A DNA stretch of 16,349 bases from Candidatus Magasanikbacteria bacterium RIFCSPLOWO2_02_FULL_44_11 (GTDB lineage: Bacteria > Patescibacteriota > Patescibacteriia > Magasanikbacterales > GWA2-37-8), in the NCBI GenBank assembly GCA_001783035.1, contig MFQK01000014.1, positions 155 to 16,503 of the forward strand. Direction: 5' to 3'. Numbering within the stretch: the stretch's first letter is position 1; the number at the start of each line of letters is the position of its first letter. Below the pieces are notes generated by a model that had not been told where the DNA came from, ran no database searches, and worked only from the letters and a program-made list of their open reading frames with translations. This document shows, piece after piece, positions 8,114 to 14,282 of this stretch. The position numbers were made by a program, and so were the translations under genes.

Positions 8114-8142
8114 TTGACTTTTTCGCTAAGGTTCGATATACT
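8114..8142 (+). promoter_or_regulatory. Promoter of rpsB
   Basis: TTGACT (8114-8119), a 17 nt spacer, and TATACT (8137-8142). The 5' leader to the rpsB ATG would be about 125 nt, long for this window. Confidence 0.8.
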
Positions 8143-8146
8143 CCTC

Positions 8147-8273
8147 ACACCTTTTCTCTTATGAAACGGTGTTTATTTAACTCTCATCAGGCTCTTGTCC
8201 GCTTTTTGGCGAACACGTTTTCCTCCCCCGGCCACCCGAGGGTGAAGGCTTGAGAGGCAGTAATAAGGAAAAT
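8147..8273 (+). promoter_or_regulatory. Long 5' leader of rpsB with hairpin and possible 30-codon upstream ORF
   Basis: The leader starts with a hairpin pairing ACACC (near 8147) with GGTGT (near 8172). A reading frame of 30 codons runs from the ATG at 8161 to TGA at 8251-8253 (product begins MKRCLFNSHQ). rpsB leaders in other bacteria are autoregulated by S2, so a control element is plausible, but I do not recognise a named motif here. Confidence 0.4.
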
Positions 8274-9110
8274 ATGTCACAACTCCCAACCCTGTTGGAA
8301 ATGTTGAAAGCCGGTGTTCATTTTGGCCACCAGAAATCACGCTGGCATCCGAAGATGCAGCCGTATCTTTTCGGATCCAGAAACGGTGTCCATGTCATTG
8401 ACTTGGATCGCACCGTCGAACAATTAAACAAAGCCTTGGATTACACCCGCTCTTTGGCGGCCAAAGGCAAGACTATTTTATTTGTTGGTACCAAACGACA
8501 GGCTCGTGATATCATAAAAGATGCGGCAGAAAAATGCGGCATGCCTTTTTTGACAGAGCGCTGGATTGGCGGCCTGATTACGAATTTTGAAGAATGCAAG
8601 CGTCGTTTAAAGAAATATAAGACTTTGAAAGAAATGTTTGTGACGGGTGAAATCGAAAAATATACCAAAAAAGAACAATCGACGTTCAAAAAACAAATTG
8701 AAAAAATGGATAAATATTTGGCCGGCTTGGTAACGCTGACGGATATTCCGGATGCTTTGTATATTGCCGATCTGCGCGTTGAAAAGACAGCCGTGGCTGA
8801 AGCCAATCGTAAGGATGTGACGATGATCGCCGTTTGCGATAGCAATGTGGACCCGACTAAGGTTGATTATCCCATCCCAGCCAATGACGACGCCGTTAAC
8901 GCGATCAGATTGATTGCCGAACTTATGACCGAGGCGGTGAACCAAGGCAAAGCTGAATTTGAAAAGAACAAAGTTGCCGTTAAAGATGTCCCGATGACCC
9001 ATATTTTTACTTCTTCTGAAAAATCCGAAAAAGCGGCGGCTCCGAAAGTCCAGGCCGACAAAACCGTCAAGAAAGAACGACGTGCTATTCGTAAAGAAGA
9101 AGTAGTCTAA
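8274..9110 (+). CDS. rpsB: Ribosomal protein uS2
   Basis: uS2 binds the small subunit late in assembly. The 278 aa protein starts at the ATG at 8274, preceded by AAGGAA as a weak Shine-Dalgarno sequence. Family signatures are clear: LLEAGVHFGH-like LKAGVHFGHQKSRWHPKM near residue 10, then ILFVGTKRQA, ERWIGGLITNF, and IADLRVEKTAVAEANR followed by PIPANDDAVNAIRL. Beyond about residue 235 is a Lys/Ala-rich extension ending KKERRAIRKEEVV. A TTG at 8250 in frame was rejected because it lacks homology. tsf follows, but 163 bp with a palindromic element separates the two genes. Confidence 0.96.
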   Translation: MSQLPTLLEMLKAGVHFGHQKSRWHPKMQPYLFGSRNGVHVIDLDRTVEQLNKALDYTRSLAAKGKTILFVGTKRQARDIIKDAAEKCGMPFLTERWIGGLITNFEECKRRLKKYKTLKEMFVTGEIEKYTKKEQSTFKKQIEKMDKYLAGLVTLTDIPDALYIADLRVEKTAVAEANRKDVTMIAVCDSNVDPTKVDYPIPANDDAVNAIRLIAELMTEAVNQGKAEFEKNKVAVKDVPMTHIFTSSEKSEKAAAPKVQADKTVKKERRAIRKEEVV

Positions 9111-9115
9111 CAGGT

Positions 9116-9206
9116 CTTGAGATTGTCTTTTTCGCTTTCTTCGGCCGCGAGGCCTCAGGGATGTCGACTGTGGTCGCCATAACCCGCTCAAAAGACAATC
9201 ATCAAG
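9116..9206 (+). repeat. Palindromic intergenic element, family 1 (complete copy) between rpsB and tsf
   Basis: The arms CTTGA plus GATTGTCTTTT (9116-9131) pair with AAAAGACAATC plus TCAAG (9190-9206, one bulged A). The core has hairpin 1, CTTCG-GCCG-CGAGG (9139-9152, one T.G pair), and hairpin 2, ATGtCGAC-TGTG-GTCGcCAT (9161-9180), closed by GGG/CCC. Compared with 6445-6540, hairpin 2 has changed on both sides yet still pairs, which points to selection on structure. Confidence 0.85.
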
Positions 9207-9273
9207 CCCTCAGTAACTTTATTTTGTTAGTGTTACACGCACCTCAAACTAATTAACTATTAATTTTTTTACT

Positions 9274-10146
9274 ATGGCAATAAGTGCAGCAGACATTTCA
9301 AAATTGCGTGCGTCTACCGGCGCGGGCATGTTGGATTGTAAAAATGCGCTTGAGGAAGCTGGAGGCGACATGGAAAAAGCTGCCGAAATTCTTCGCAAGA
9401 AAGGTATTGTGAAGGCCGCCAAGCGCGCTGACAAAGTTGCTTCCGAAGGTCGCGTGGTTACCAAAGTTAGTGCCGATGATAAAGTCGGAGCTTTGGTTGA
9501 ACTTAATTGTGAAACTGATTTTGTCGGTCGCAGCGATGACTTTAATAAACTGGCTGAAATGGTGGCCGAGGTTGTAGTGAAGAAAGCACCGGCTGATTTG
9601 GCCGCCTTGAACGCTATTTCACTTGAAGATGGAAAAACTATCGAAGCGACAATTCATGATCTGACTTTGAAAATCGGCGAAAAAATCAGTCTCCGCCGTT
9701 TTGCCCGCTTTGAAAGCGCCGGACTGGTGGCCAGCTATATGCACGGTACAAAAATCGGTGTTTTGGTTGATTTGACCGGCGGTACCAAAGAACTTGGCGT
9801 AGATGTGGCTATGCATGCCGCAGCCTCGAATCCAAAATATTTAAATCGCGCCGCAGTTCCGTCTGAAGCGATTGCCAAAGAAAAAGAAATTTTCGCTGAA
9901 CAGCTTCGCGCGCAGGGCAAGCCGGCCAATATTATTGAAAATATTTTGAAAGGCAAGATTGATAAGTACTATGGCGAAGTTTGCCTAGTCGAGCAGCCTT
10001 TTATTAAGAATGAAGAGCTCACCGTCCAGAAATTACTAGATCAAGGCAAAGCAACCTTAAATCGTTTTGTTCGCTTTGAACTCGGTGAAGGTATCGAGAA
10101 AGCTTCTAAAGATTTCGCCTCCGAAGTGGCAGAGCAACTGAAGTAA
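9274..10146 (+). CDS. tsf: Elongation factor Ts
   Basis: EF-Ts exchanges GDP on EF-Tu. The 290 aa protein has an N-terminal UBA-like domain (1-50; LRASTGAGMLDCKNALEEAG at 11-30), the EF-Tu-contacting TDFV motif (81-84) in ELNCETDFVGR, and a core with GVLVDLTGG, VAMHAAASNPKYL and VCLVEQPFIKN segments. Length is normal. It probably forms a functional pair with rpsB, although no clear promoter or terminator was found in the 163 bp between them apart from the palindromic element. A terminator within the next element (10212-10235) ends the unit. Confidence 0.96.
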   Translation: MAISAADISKLRASTGAGMLDCKNALEEAGGDMEKAAEILRKKGIVKAAKRADKVASEGRVVTKVSADDKVGALVELNCETDFVGRSDDFNKLAEMVAEVVVKKAPADLAALNAISLEDGKTIEATIHDLTLKIGEKISLRRFARFESAGLVASYMHGTKIGVLVDLTGGTKELGVDVAMHAAASNPKYLNRAAVPSEAIAKEKEIFAEQLRAQGKPANIIENILKGKIDKYYGEVCLVEQPFIKNEELTVQKLLDQGKATLNRFVRFELGEGIEKASKDFASEVAEQLK

Positions 10147-10147
10147 G

Positions 10148-10266
10148 CAAACATACGTACACTTGAGGAAACTCATCGCAGGGCGTCCTCGCATCGGCCG
10201 AGATGGAAGCAAAAACGGCCGCGAACGGCCGTTTTATGCTGTGTTCCGAAAGTGTAGGTATGTTTG
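10148..10266 (+). repeat. Palindromic intergenic element, family 2 (direct copy) after tsf
   Basis: The 17 bp arms at 10148-10164 (CAAACATACGTACACTT) and 10250-10266 pair with one mismatch. The interior aligns with the reverse complement of 3261-3345 and includes a terminator hairpin. Arm sequences are unrelated to those at 3239-3367. Confidence 0.85.
10212..10237. terminator. Intrinsic terminator after tsf
   Basis: A perfect 10 bp stem, AAAACGGCCG (10212-10221) with CGGCCGTTTT (10226-10235), and a CGAA tetraloop. The T run is short on the + strand, and the A run gives a T run on the - strand. Confidence 0.75.
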
Positions 10267-10270
10267 GCAC

Positions 10271-10299
10271 TTCTAATTTTACTGTAATTCAGCTACAAT
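10271..10299 (+). promoter_or_regulatory. Promoter of the rlmI-like gene
   Basis: TTCTAA (10271-10276), a 17 nt spacer, and TACAAT (10294-10299). The ATG is 9 nt downstream of the -10 box, so the transcript is probably leaderless. The string AGCTACAATGG around the -10 recurs at 14591-14601 except for small flanking differences. Confidence 0.6.
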
Positions 10300-10308
10300 G
10301 GCAGCCAT

Positions 10309-11487
10309 ATGACTATTCTTACTGTACTGCAAAAACGGACCGGACCTATATTAGGAAGACACCCTTGGGTTTTTTCGGGAGCTTTGAAAAATATTCCCGA
10401 TGGCCTAACCAGTGGCACACCGGTTGAACTCGTTGATGAAGCCGGCAACTATTTAGCCAGCGGTTATTTTAATTCCTACTCGCAAATAGCCGTGCGTCTT
10501 TGGGGTTTTGAACCGGGTGAAGAAGTTAATGAAGATTTTTTCAAAAAGCGCATCAAACAGGCTTTTGCTATTCGCGAAAATTACCTGGCTTCCAAAGAAA
10601 CAGATTCCTACCGCCTGGTCTACGGCGAGAACGATTTTCTTCCCGGCTTGATCGTCGATAAATACGCCGAATACTTGTCTATCCAATTTCACAATCCCGG
10701 CATTGAATCTTGGAAAAAAGAAATCGTGGCCGCCCTCAACACGGTTGTCAAACCAAAGGGGATTTATGAACGATCGGATGTCAAAGTCCGCGGTCTTGAA
10801 GGCGCTGAGAAACAAGTCGGATTATTGAGCGGCAAAGTACCGGAACGGGTGTTGATCAAAGAAAATGGCTACAAATTATATGTGGACATTATCGGGGGGC
10901 AAAAGACTGGTTTTTTTCTGGACCAACGCGACAAGCGCGCGGCGCTCCAAAAATACGTTAAAGGCAAATCTGTCTTGAATTGTTTTAGTTACACCGGCGG
11001 TTTTTCAGTGTACGCTTTAGGCGGCGGCGCTGAAAAAGTTGTCAGTGTTGATTCTTCGGAAGCCGCGCTTCTTCTAGCTGAAGAAAATATGAAACTCAAC
11101 AAACTTTCGGCGAAAAAATGCGAATTTATCTTGGCTGATGTTAAAGTATATTTGGCCGACCAGGTTCCGGGATCATACGACATCATCATTCTCGACCCGC
11201 CGGCTTTTGTAAAAGACCGCCATAAAGTTGAGGAAGGCTTGCGCGGTTATAAAAGGATAAACGCCGCAGCCCTCACAATTTTGCCGAAATCTGGTATACT
11301 AGTGTCAGCATCATGCTCGGCGCACGTGAGTTTGGAGCAATTTCGCTACACCTTGTCCGAAGCGGCGCTCCAAGCCAAGCGTTCCGTGCAAATTTTGGAA
11401 ACGTACACGCACGGCATCGACCACCCCGAAGCCATTTCATTTATGGAAGGGGAGTACCTTAAATGTCTTTTTAGCATCGTTAGTTAA
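10309..11487 (+). CDS. rlmI: RlmI-like class I rRNA cytosine-C5 methyltransferase
   Basis: The family (RlmI/YccW, COG1092) methylates C5 of a cytosine in 23S rRNA; the exact site in this organism is inferred. The protein has 392 aa. An N-terminal PUA domain (about 1-75) contains GRHPWVFSGAL. A middle domain contains RLVYGENDFLPGLIVDKY (102-119). The Rossmann methyltransferase domain shows KTGFFLDQRDKR (199-210), NCFSYTGGFS (224-233), DPPAF (296-300) and SASCSAHV (333-340), which includes the conserved cysteine. Length fits the family. gap follows after 12 nt, so the two are probably co-transcribed. Confidence 0.88.
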   Translation: MTILTVLQKRTGPILGRHPWVFSGALKNIPDGLTSGTPVELVDEAGNYLASGYFNSYSQIAVRLWGFEPGEEVNEDFFKKRIKQAFAIRENYLASKETDSYRLVYGENDFLPGLIVDKYAEYLSIQFHNPGIESWKKEIVAALNTVVKPKGIYERSDVKVRGLEGAEKQVGLLSGKVPERVLIKENGYKLYVDIIGGQKTGFFLDQRDKRAALQKYVKGKSVLNCFSYTGGFSVYALGGGAEKVVSVDSSEAALLLAEENMKLNKLSAKKCEFILADVKVYLADQVPGSYDIIILDPPAFVKDRHKVEEGLRGYKRINAAALTILPKSGILVSASCSAHVSLEQFRYTLSEAALQAKRSVQILETYTHGIDHPEAISFMEGEYLKCLFSIVS

Positions 11488-11499
11488 TTTTTTTCAATT

Positions 11500-12498
11500 A
11501 TGATCTACGTCGCCATCAATGGGTTTGGACGCATCGGACGTCAATCGTTCCGTGCCGCTTGGGACCGCAAGAAAATAAAAATCGTGGCGATTAACGATCT
11601 GACTGACACCAAAACCTTGGCGCATCTGTTGCGTTATGACACGGCGTATGGCACCTGGCTGAAAGAGGTAAGTTATGACGATAAACATTTGATCGTGGAA
11701 GGAAAAAAGATTCCTGTTTTTGCTGAAAAGGAACCAAACCTCTTGCCTTGGAAAAAATTAAAGGTTGATGTCGTGCTGGAATGTACCGGCCGTTTCACAA
11801 GCCAAGACGGAGCCGGGTTGCACCTCAAAGCTGGTGCCAAGAAAGTGATTATCAGCGCGCCGGCTAAAGGTGGCGTGGTGCCGACGTATGTCATGGCTGT
11901 GAATTCGAAGTTGGTCGGAAAAGAAAAATTAAAAGTGATTAACAATGCTTCGTGCACGACGAATTGCATTTCGCCGGTCATGGCCGTGCTCGAAGAAAAA
12001 TTTGGAATTGAAAAAGCGATGATGACCACCGTGCATGGGTATACAGCCGACCAAAATTTACAAGATGGCCCGCATAAAGATTTGCGTCGTGCCCGAGCAG
12101 CTGCGGAAAATATTGTCCCCACAACGACGGGTGCGGCTGTGGCCACGACCGAGGCGATTCCATCGCTCCATGGAAAATTTGATGGACTAGCTATTCGCGT
12201 GCCCGTGCCGACAGTCTCGTTATCTGATGTAACCGCAATTTTATTGAAAGACGCGACCGTTGAACAGGTTAATAATGCATTTGTCGCCGCCGCTAAATCG
12301 CCGCGTTACAAAGGAATTTTGGATGTGACGAACGAGGAACTAGTTTCTTCAGATTTTATCGGCAATACGCATTCAGCGATTGTTGATTTAACTCTTACCA
12401 ATGTTATTGGTAACAATATGGTGAAAGTCGTGGCCTGGTATGATAATGAGGCGGGGTATGCCAATCGGCTGGTTGAAATGGCTGAAGAGTTTGCCTAG
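11500..12498 (+). CDS. gap: Glyceraldehyde-3-phosphate dehydrogenase (NAD-type)
   Basis: GAPDH converts glyceraldehyde-3-phosphate to 1,3-bisphosphoglycerate in glycolysis. The 332 aa protein has the NAD-binding start INGFGRIGR (6-14), an Asp (D33) at the end of the second strand that favours NAD over NADP, the catalytic SCTTNC segment (C152) and H179 in TTVHGYT. WYDNEAGYANRLVEM near the end is a family hallmark. Length is standard. Only 12 nt separate it from rlmI. A weak hairpin follows the stop. Confidence 0.97.
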   Translation: MIYVAINGFGRIGRQSFRAAWDRKKIKIVAINDLTDTKTLAHLLRYDTAYGTWLKEVSYDDKHLIVEGKKIPVFAEKEPNLLPWKKLKVDVVLECTGRFTSQDGAGLHLKAGAKKVIISAPAKGGVVPTYVMAVNSKLVGKEKLKVINNASCTTNCISPVMAVLEEKFGIEKAMMTTVHGYTADQNLQDGPHKDLRRARAAAENIVPTTTGAAVATTEAIPSLHGKFDGLAIRVPVPTVSLSDVTAILLKDATVEQVNNAFVAAAKSPRYKGILDVTNEELVSSDFIGNTHSAIVDLTLTNVIGNNMVKVVAWYDNEAGYANRLVEMAEEFA

Positions 12499-12521
12499 TT
12501 TTGCACAAACTCAAAAATTTT
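12497..12521 (+). terminator. Weak hairpin after gap, possible terminator
   Basis: A 5 bp stem AGTTT/AAACT (12497-12501 with 12507-12511), then CAAAAATTTTT. The stem is short and overlaps the stop codon. Confidence 0.3.
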
Positions 12522-12560
12522 TATCTTTTCTTTATCTCCCGTGTGCTAGAATGCCATCGA

Positions 12561-12589
12561 TTGACATGCTAGAGTCAACAAAATATACT
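12561..12589 (+). promoter_or_regulatory. Consensus promoter of coiled-coil gene 1
   Basis: TTGACA (12561-12566), a 17 nt spacer, and TATACT (12584-12589). The ATG is 8 nt further on, giving a leaderless transcript. The -35 and spacer contain a short dyad, TTGAC-ATGCTAGA-GTCAA (12561-12578), that could be an operator. Confidence 0.8.
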
Positions 12590-12597
12590 AAGACTAT

Positions 12598-12882
12598 ATG
12601 AAGAAAAGAGAGACCAAAGATTTAGACACGAGAATATCTAACGTATTATCGGAATTTACCGAGTCTGTTTTGTTGCCTGCCATCGGTGATATGATAAATA
12701 CCTTGAAGGAGGATATAGCTGCCACAAAGTATGAACTAAAGGATTACGTCGACCGCAAGCTGGCCGACCAGACGGCGGAAATATTTAAGAAATTTAATCA
12801 TTTAGAGGGCAGATTTACTCGATTGGAAGGTCGTTTTAATCGGCTGGAAGGTTGTTTAGAGACACATTTGGCAATCGCGTAA
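12598..12882 (+). CDS. Small coiled-coil protein, copy 1 (DGR-associated cassette)
   Basis: The function is unknown. The 94 aa acidic/basic helical protein has no membrane segment. Its C-terminal third is a perfect heptad array ([21 protein letters not shown], about 69-89), so a parallel coiled coil is likely. Residues from about 27 to the end are almost identical to the second copy at 14598-14861, while the first 25 differ. It precedes the promoter and leader of the GC-rich target gene, and the same order is seen in the second cassette. This type of short coiled-coil protein is frequent in CPR genomes. A structural or partner role with the target protein is only a guess. Confidence 0.75.
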
Positions 12883-12916
12883 GATAAGCCAAAAGTAAGG
12901 GTTGTGCAAAAATTGT

Positions 12917-12958
12917 GCACTATCAGCCATTGACAAAAGGCTGATTTTGTGCTATACT
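12917..12958 (+). promoter_or_regulatory. Promoter 1 of target gene 1 with overlapping dyad
   Basis: TTGACA (12930-12935), a 17 nt spacer, and TATACT (12953-12958). A dyad GCAC-ATCAGCC (12917-12928) / GGCTGAT-GTGC (12939-12952) places the -35 box in its loop. It could be an operator or a weak terminator hairpin of the upstream coiled-coil gene. The same arrangement occurs at 14911-14951. Confidence 0.85.
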
Positions 12959-12964
12959 ATTTCG

Positions 12965-13196
12965 TTAGTTCCTTAAAAAATCATGGCTTTCTTTTGGCTT
13001 ATTTTAGAGCAAAGCGAGGGAAGTAAAATTTATTTTACTTCCGAGCGTGCGATAAAAATACCTTAGTATTTTAGCAAATAGTCCAAAAGAAGGTTTGGGA
13101 ATCAACCCACCTTCATTGACCTGTGTGGTGTATCAATCGGTGCAGTAGGCATAGGGCCGAGACATTGATTGACTGCTAACAGGCCAGGAGAAACTC
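12965..13196 (+). promoter_or_regulatory. Structured 5' leader of target gene 1 (candidate cis-regulatory RNA)
   Basis: About 232 nt without a credible ORF. Hairpins: GGAAGTAAAA/TTTTACTTCC (13019-13042) and AAAATAC/GTATTTT (13055-13072). CTTTCTTTTGG (12987-12997) can pair with CCAAAAGAAGG (13083-13093), but the same GAAGG also pairs with CCTTC at 13110-13114, closing GGG-AATCAA-CCC. These two pairings exclude each other. Near the 3' end lies TAGGCATAGGGCCGAGA, which is conserved in the other leader. CAATC/GATTG and GCAGT/ACTGC (13135-13176) interleave and could form a pseudoknot. The leader ends in a strong AGGAG (13186-13190), 6 nt before the ATG. Confidence 0.7.
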
Positions 13197-13754
13197 ATGA
13201 CCACCAAGCCCGTGAACCCCCCGACGTACGGTCAGATCAGCCATTTTTTCCGGCTCGTCGAAGAGGGTCTCGTCACCGGCGAGAACTTCCAGGGTTTCCT
13301 CGAGAAGCCCGACCAGTTCCTCCGCACGAAGTTCCCGGTGCTCGTCAACTACGGTTTCAACCTCGTCGAGATGATCGAGCGGGGCAAGTATGACTGGAAG
13401 AACGACGAGATCACGCCCAAGAACTTCAAGATCGAGGGCAGTGGTGAGATTCCAGTCGATCTGGTGCTCGTGCACTTCGGCGAGAGCATCACGACCCAGG
13501 ACGTCAAGCAGCGCCTGTCGGACCAGGGACTCGTGTCCGCGAAGATCGAGCACTTGCTCGCCTTCGGTGCGCGGTACCCCGAGCTGCAGCGCAAGTTCCC
13601 CGTCGTGGCCCTCGGCTCCGGCTGGGTGGACTCGGGTAACCGCGACGTGCCGTATCTCGACGAGGACGTGTCCAAGCGGGGCCTGGACCTCGACTGGGAC
13701 GGCCCCGGCAACGAGTGGAACGACAGCTATCGTTTCCTCGCTCTCAGCAAGTAG
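13197..13754 (+). CDS. DGR target protein 1 with lectin-like variable C-terminus
   Basis: The 185 aa protein has no signal peptide or membrane segment. The N-terminal part (about 10-45: ISHFFRLVEEGLVTGENFQG) is helical. The middle holds a beta-rich part (about 80-130), and the C-terminus (140-185) has the shape of a C-type-lectin-fold variable region: GSGWVDSGNRD, then the closing NDSYRFLALSK. Bases 13616-13748 are the variable repeat of the template at 14102-14234. Positions 145, 150, 156, 162, 164, 166, 167, 169, 171 and 173 differ in A/G only. The gene is clearly richer in GC than its neighbours (codons such as CTC, GTC, GAC). Target 2 is a distant paralogue. The role is unknown; ligand or surface binding is inferred from DGR targets in general. 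Confidence 0.88.
   Translation: MTTKPVNPPTYGQISHFFRLVEEGLVTGENFQGFLEKPDQFLRTKFPVLVNYGFNLVEMIERGKYDWKNDEITPKNFKIEGSGEIPVDLVLVHFGESITTQDVKQRLSDQGLVSAKIEHLLAFGARYPELQRKFPVVALGSGWVDSGNRDVPYLDEDVSKRGLDLDWDGPGNEWNDSYRFLALSK
13616..13748 (+). repeat. Variable repeat (VR) at the 3' end of target gene 1
   Basis: The 133 bp aligns without gaps to the template at 14102-14234 (offset 486). Of 13 mismatches, 12 are G here and A in the template. The one exception is T13668 here versus G in the template (codon 158). The repeat ends three bases before the stop codon, as is usual for DGR variable repeats. Confidence 0.88.
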
Positions 13755-13768
13755 CCCTTGGTTCCTTG

Positions 13769-13796
13769 GTGCCTTAGACCTTCGGTCTTCGGTCAC
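13769..13796 (+). repeat. Post-VR hairpin downstream of target gene 1
   Basis: GTGCC-TT-AGACC (13769-13780) pairs with GGTCT-TC-GG-T-CAC (13784-13796) around a TTC loop, starting 21 nt after the VR ends. A related but looser form (ACCTTAGACC and GGTCAC) follows target gene 2 (15757-15786), and none follows the template. In the Bordetella phage DGR, a hairpin just after the VR aids target recognition. Confidence 0.6.
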
Positions 13797-13819
13797 TAGG
13801 ATCCTTCGGCTCGCACTAT

Positions 13820-13860
13820 CGCCCGCATTGGTACAATTCCGATGCGGGCGCTTCATTTTT
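13820..13860 (+). terminator. Intrinsic terminator of target gene 1
   Basis: CGCCCGCAT (13820-13828) pairs perfectly with ATGCGGGCG (13842-13850), followed by CTTCATTTTT. Confidence 0.85.
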
Positions 13861-13861
13861 A

Positions 13862-13870
13862 TGGTATACT
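13862..13870 (+). promoter_or_regulatory. Extended -10 promoter of the template RNA
   Basis: TGG-TATACT (TATACT at 13865-13870) directly after the preceding terminator. No good -35 at standard spacing was seen, as expected for extended -10 promoters. Confidence 0.55.
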
Positions 13871-14101
13871 CATTCCGGATAGTAAACGAAACAGTCCGCG
13901 ACTACGGTTTCGGGCGGTTGAATTCTGGATACACCAATCAGTCAGAATAGTTTGGTCGCCGCAGGCGACCGCTAGCGTACTATTGGTATACCCTAAAAAT
14001 GAAGATACTTGGTACAGGATAGTAGGGAGATTTATCTCCAAATACGATACAACCCAGAGAGTATTCAATGGGCGGTGGCAAAGACGCTATTCTGTATAGT
14101 T

Positions 14102-14234
14102 CTCCGGCTGGGTGAACTCGGGTAACCGCAACGTGCCGTATCTCGACAAGGACGGGTCCAAGCGGAACCTGAACCTCAACTAGGACAACCCCGACAACAA
14201 GTGGAACGACAGCTATCGTTTCCTCGCTCTCAGC
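14102..14234 (+). repeat. Template repeat (TR) of a diversity-generating retroelement
   Basis: A non-coding copy of the 3' end of target gene 1. Read in the target frame it is filled with AAC codons (145, 148, 150, 162, 164, 166, 169, 172, 175) and contains an in-frame TAG at codon 167 where the gene has TGG. It cannot therefore be a working gene end. It has 34 adenines, of which 12 are G in the variable repeat and none is C or T. None of the 13 third-position Gs of the variable repeat is A here, which argues against random G-to-A decay. Confidence 0.85.
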
Positions 14235-14247
14235 TACTCTCTTTATT

Positions 14248-14282
14248 CTCTCCCGATTTATGTCGGGAGAGTTTCTTTTTTA
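14248..14282 (+). terminator. Terminator of the template RNA
   Basis: CTCTCCCGA (14248-14256) pairs perfectly with TCGGGAGAG (14263-14271), then TTTCTTTTTT. The stop codon of the opposite-strand avd gene lies in the loop. Confidence 0.85.

Larger units (their letters stand above)
13877..14282 (+). ncRNA. DGR template RNA transcription unit
   Basis: About 400 nt between an extended -10 box and a strong terminator, holding the template repeat at 14102-14234. The 225 nt upstream of the template have no credible ORF but contain a strong hairpin, GGTCGCC-GCA-GGCGACC (13954-13970), inside the longer pairing AATAGT/ACTATT (13946-13951 with 13979-13984). In known DGRs, template RNA plus flanking RNA primes and guides cDNA synthesis. 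That this unit does so is inferred. Confidence 0.65.

Noticed and set aside
10203..10427. A 74 aa frame starting inside the palindromic element after tsf
   Set aside because: It lies within the terminator and overlaps the well-supported rlmI-like gene in another frame.
13176..13856. A 226 aa open frame antisense to target gene 1
   Set aside because: Long antisense frames are expected in GC-rich coding DNA. It has no ribosome binding site or family features, and the + strand gene has a strong Shine-Dalgarno site, promoter and paralogue.
13842..14099. Open frames over 13842-14099 (both strands) as genes
   Set aside because: They cover the terminator, promoter and hairpins of the template RNA unit and have no recognisable protein features.
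14102..14234. The copy of the target gene end as a plain pseudogene fragment
   Set aside because: Random decay should hit third codon positions and give mixed changes. All 12 A/G differences are at codon positions 1-2 and create AAC/AAG/GAC codons or TAG, and an Avd-like gene is adjacent.
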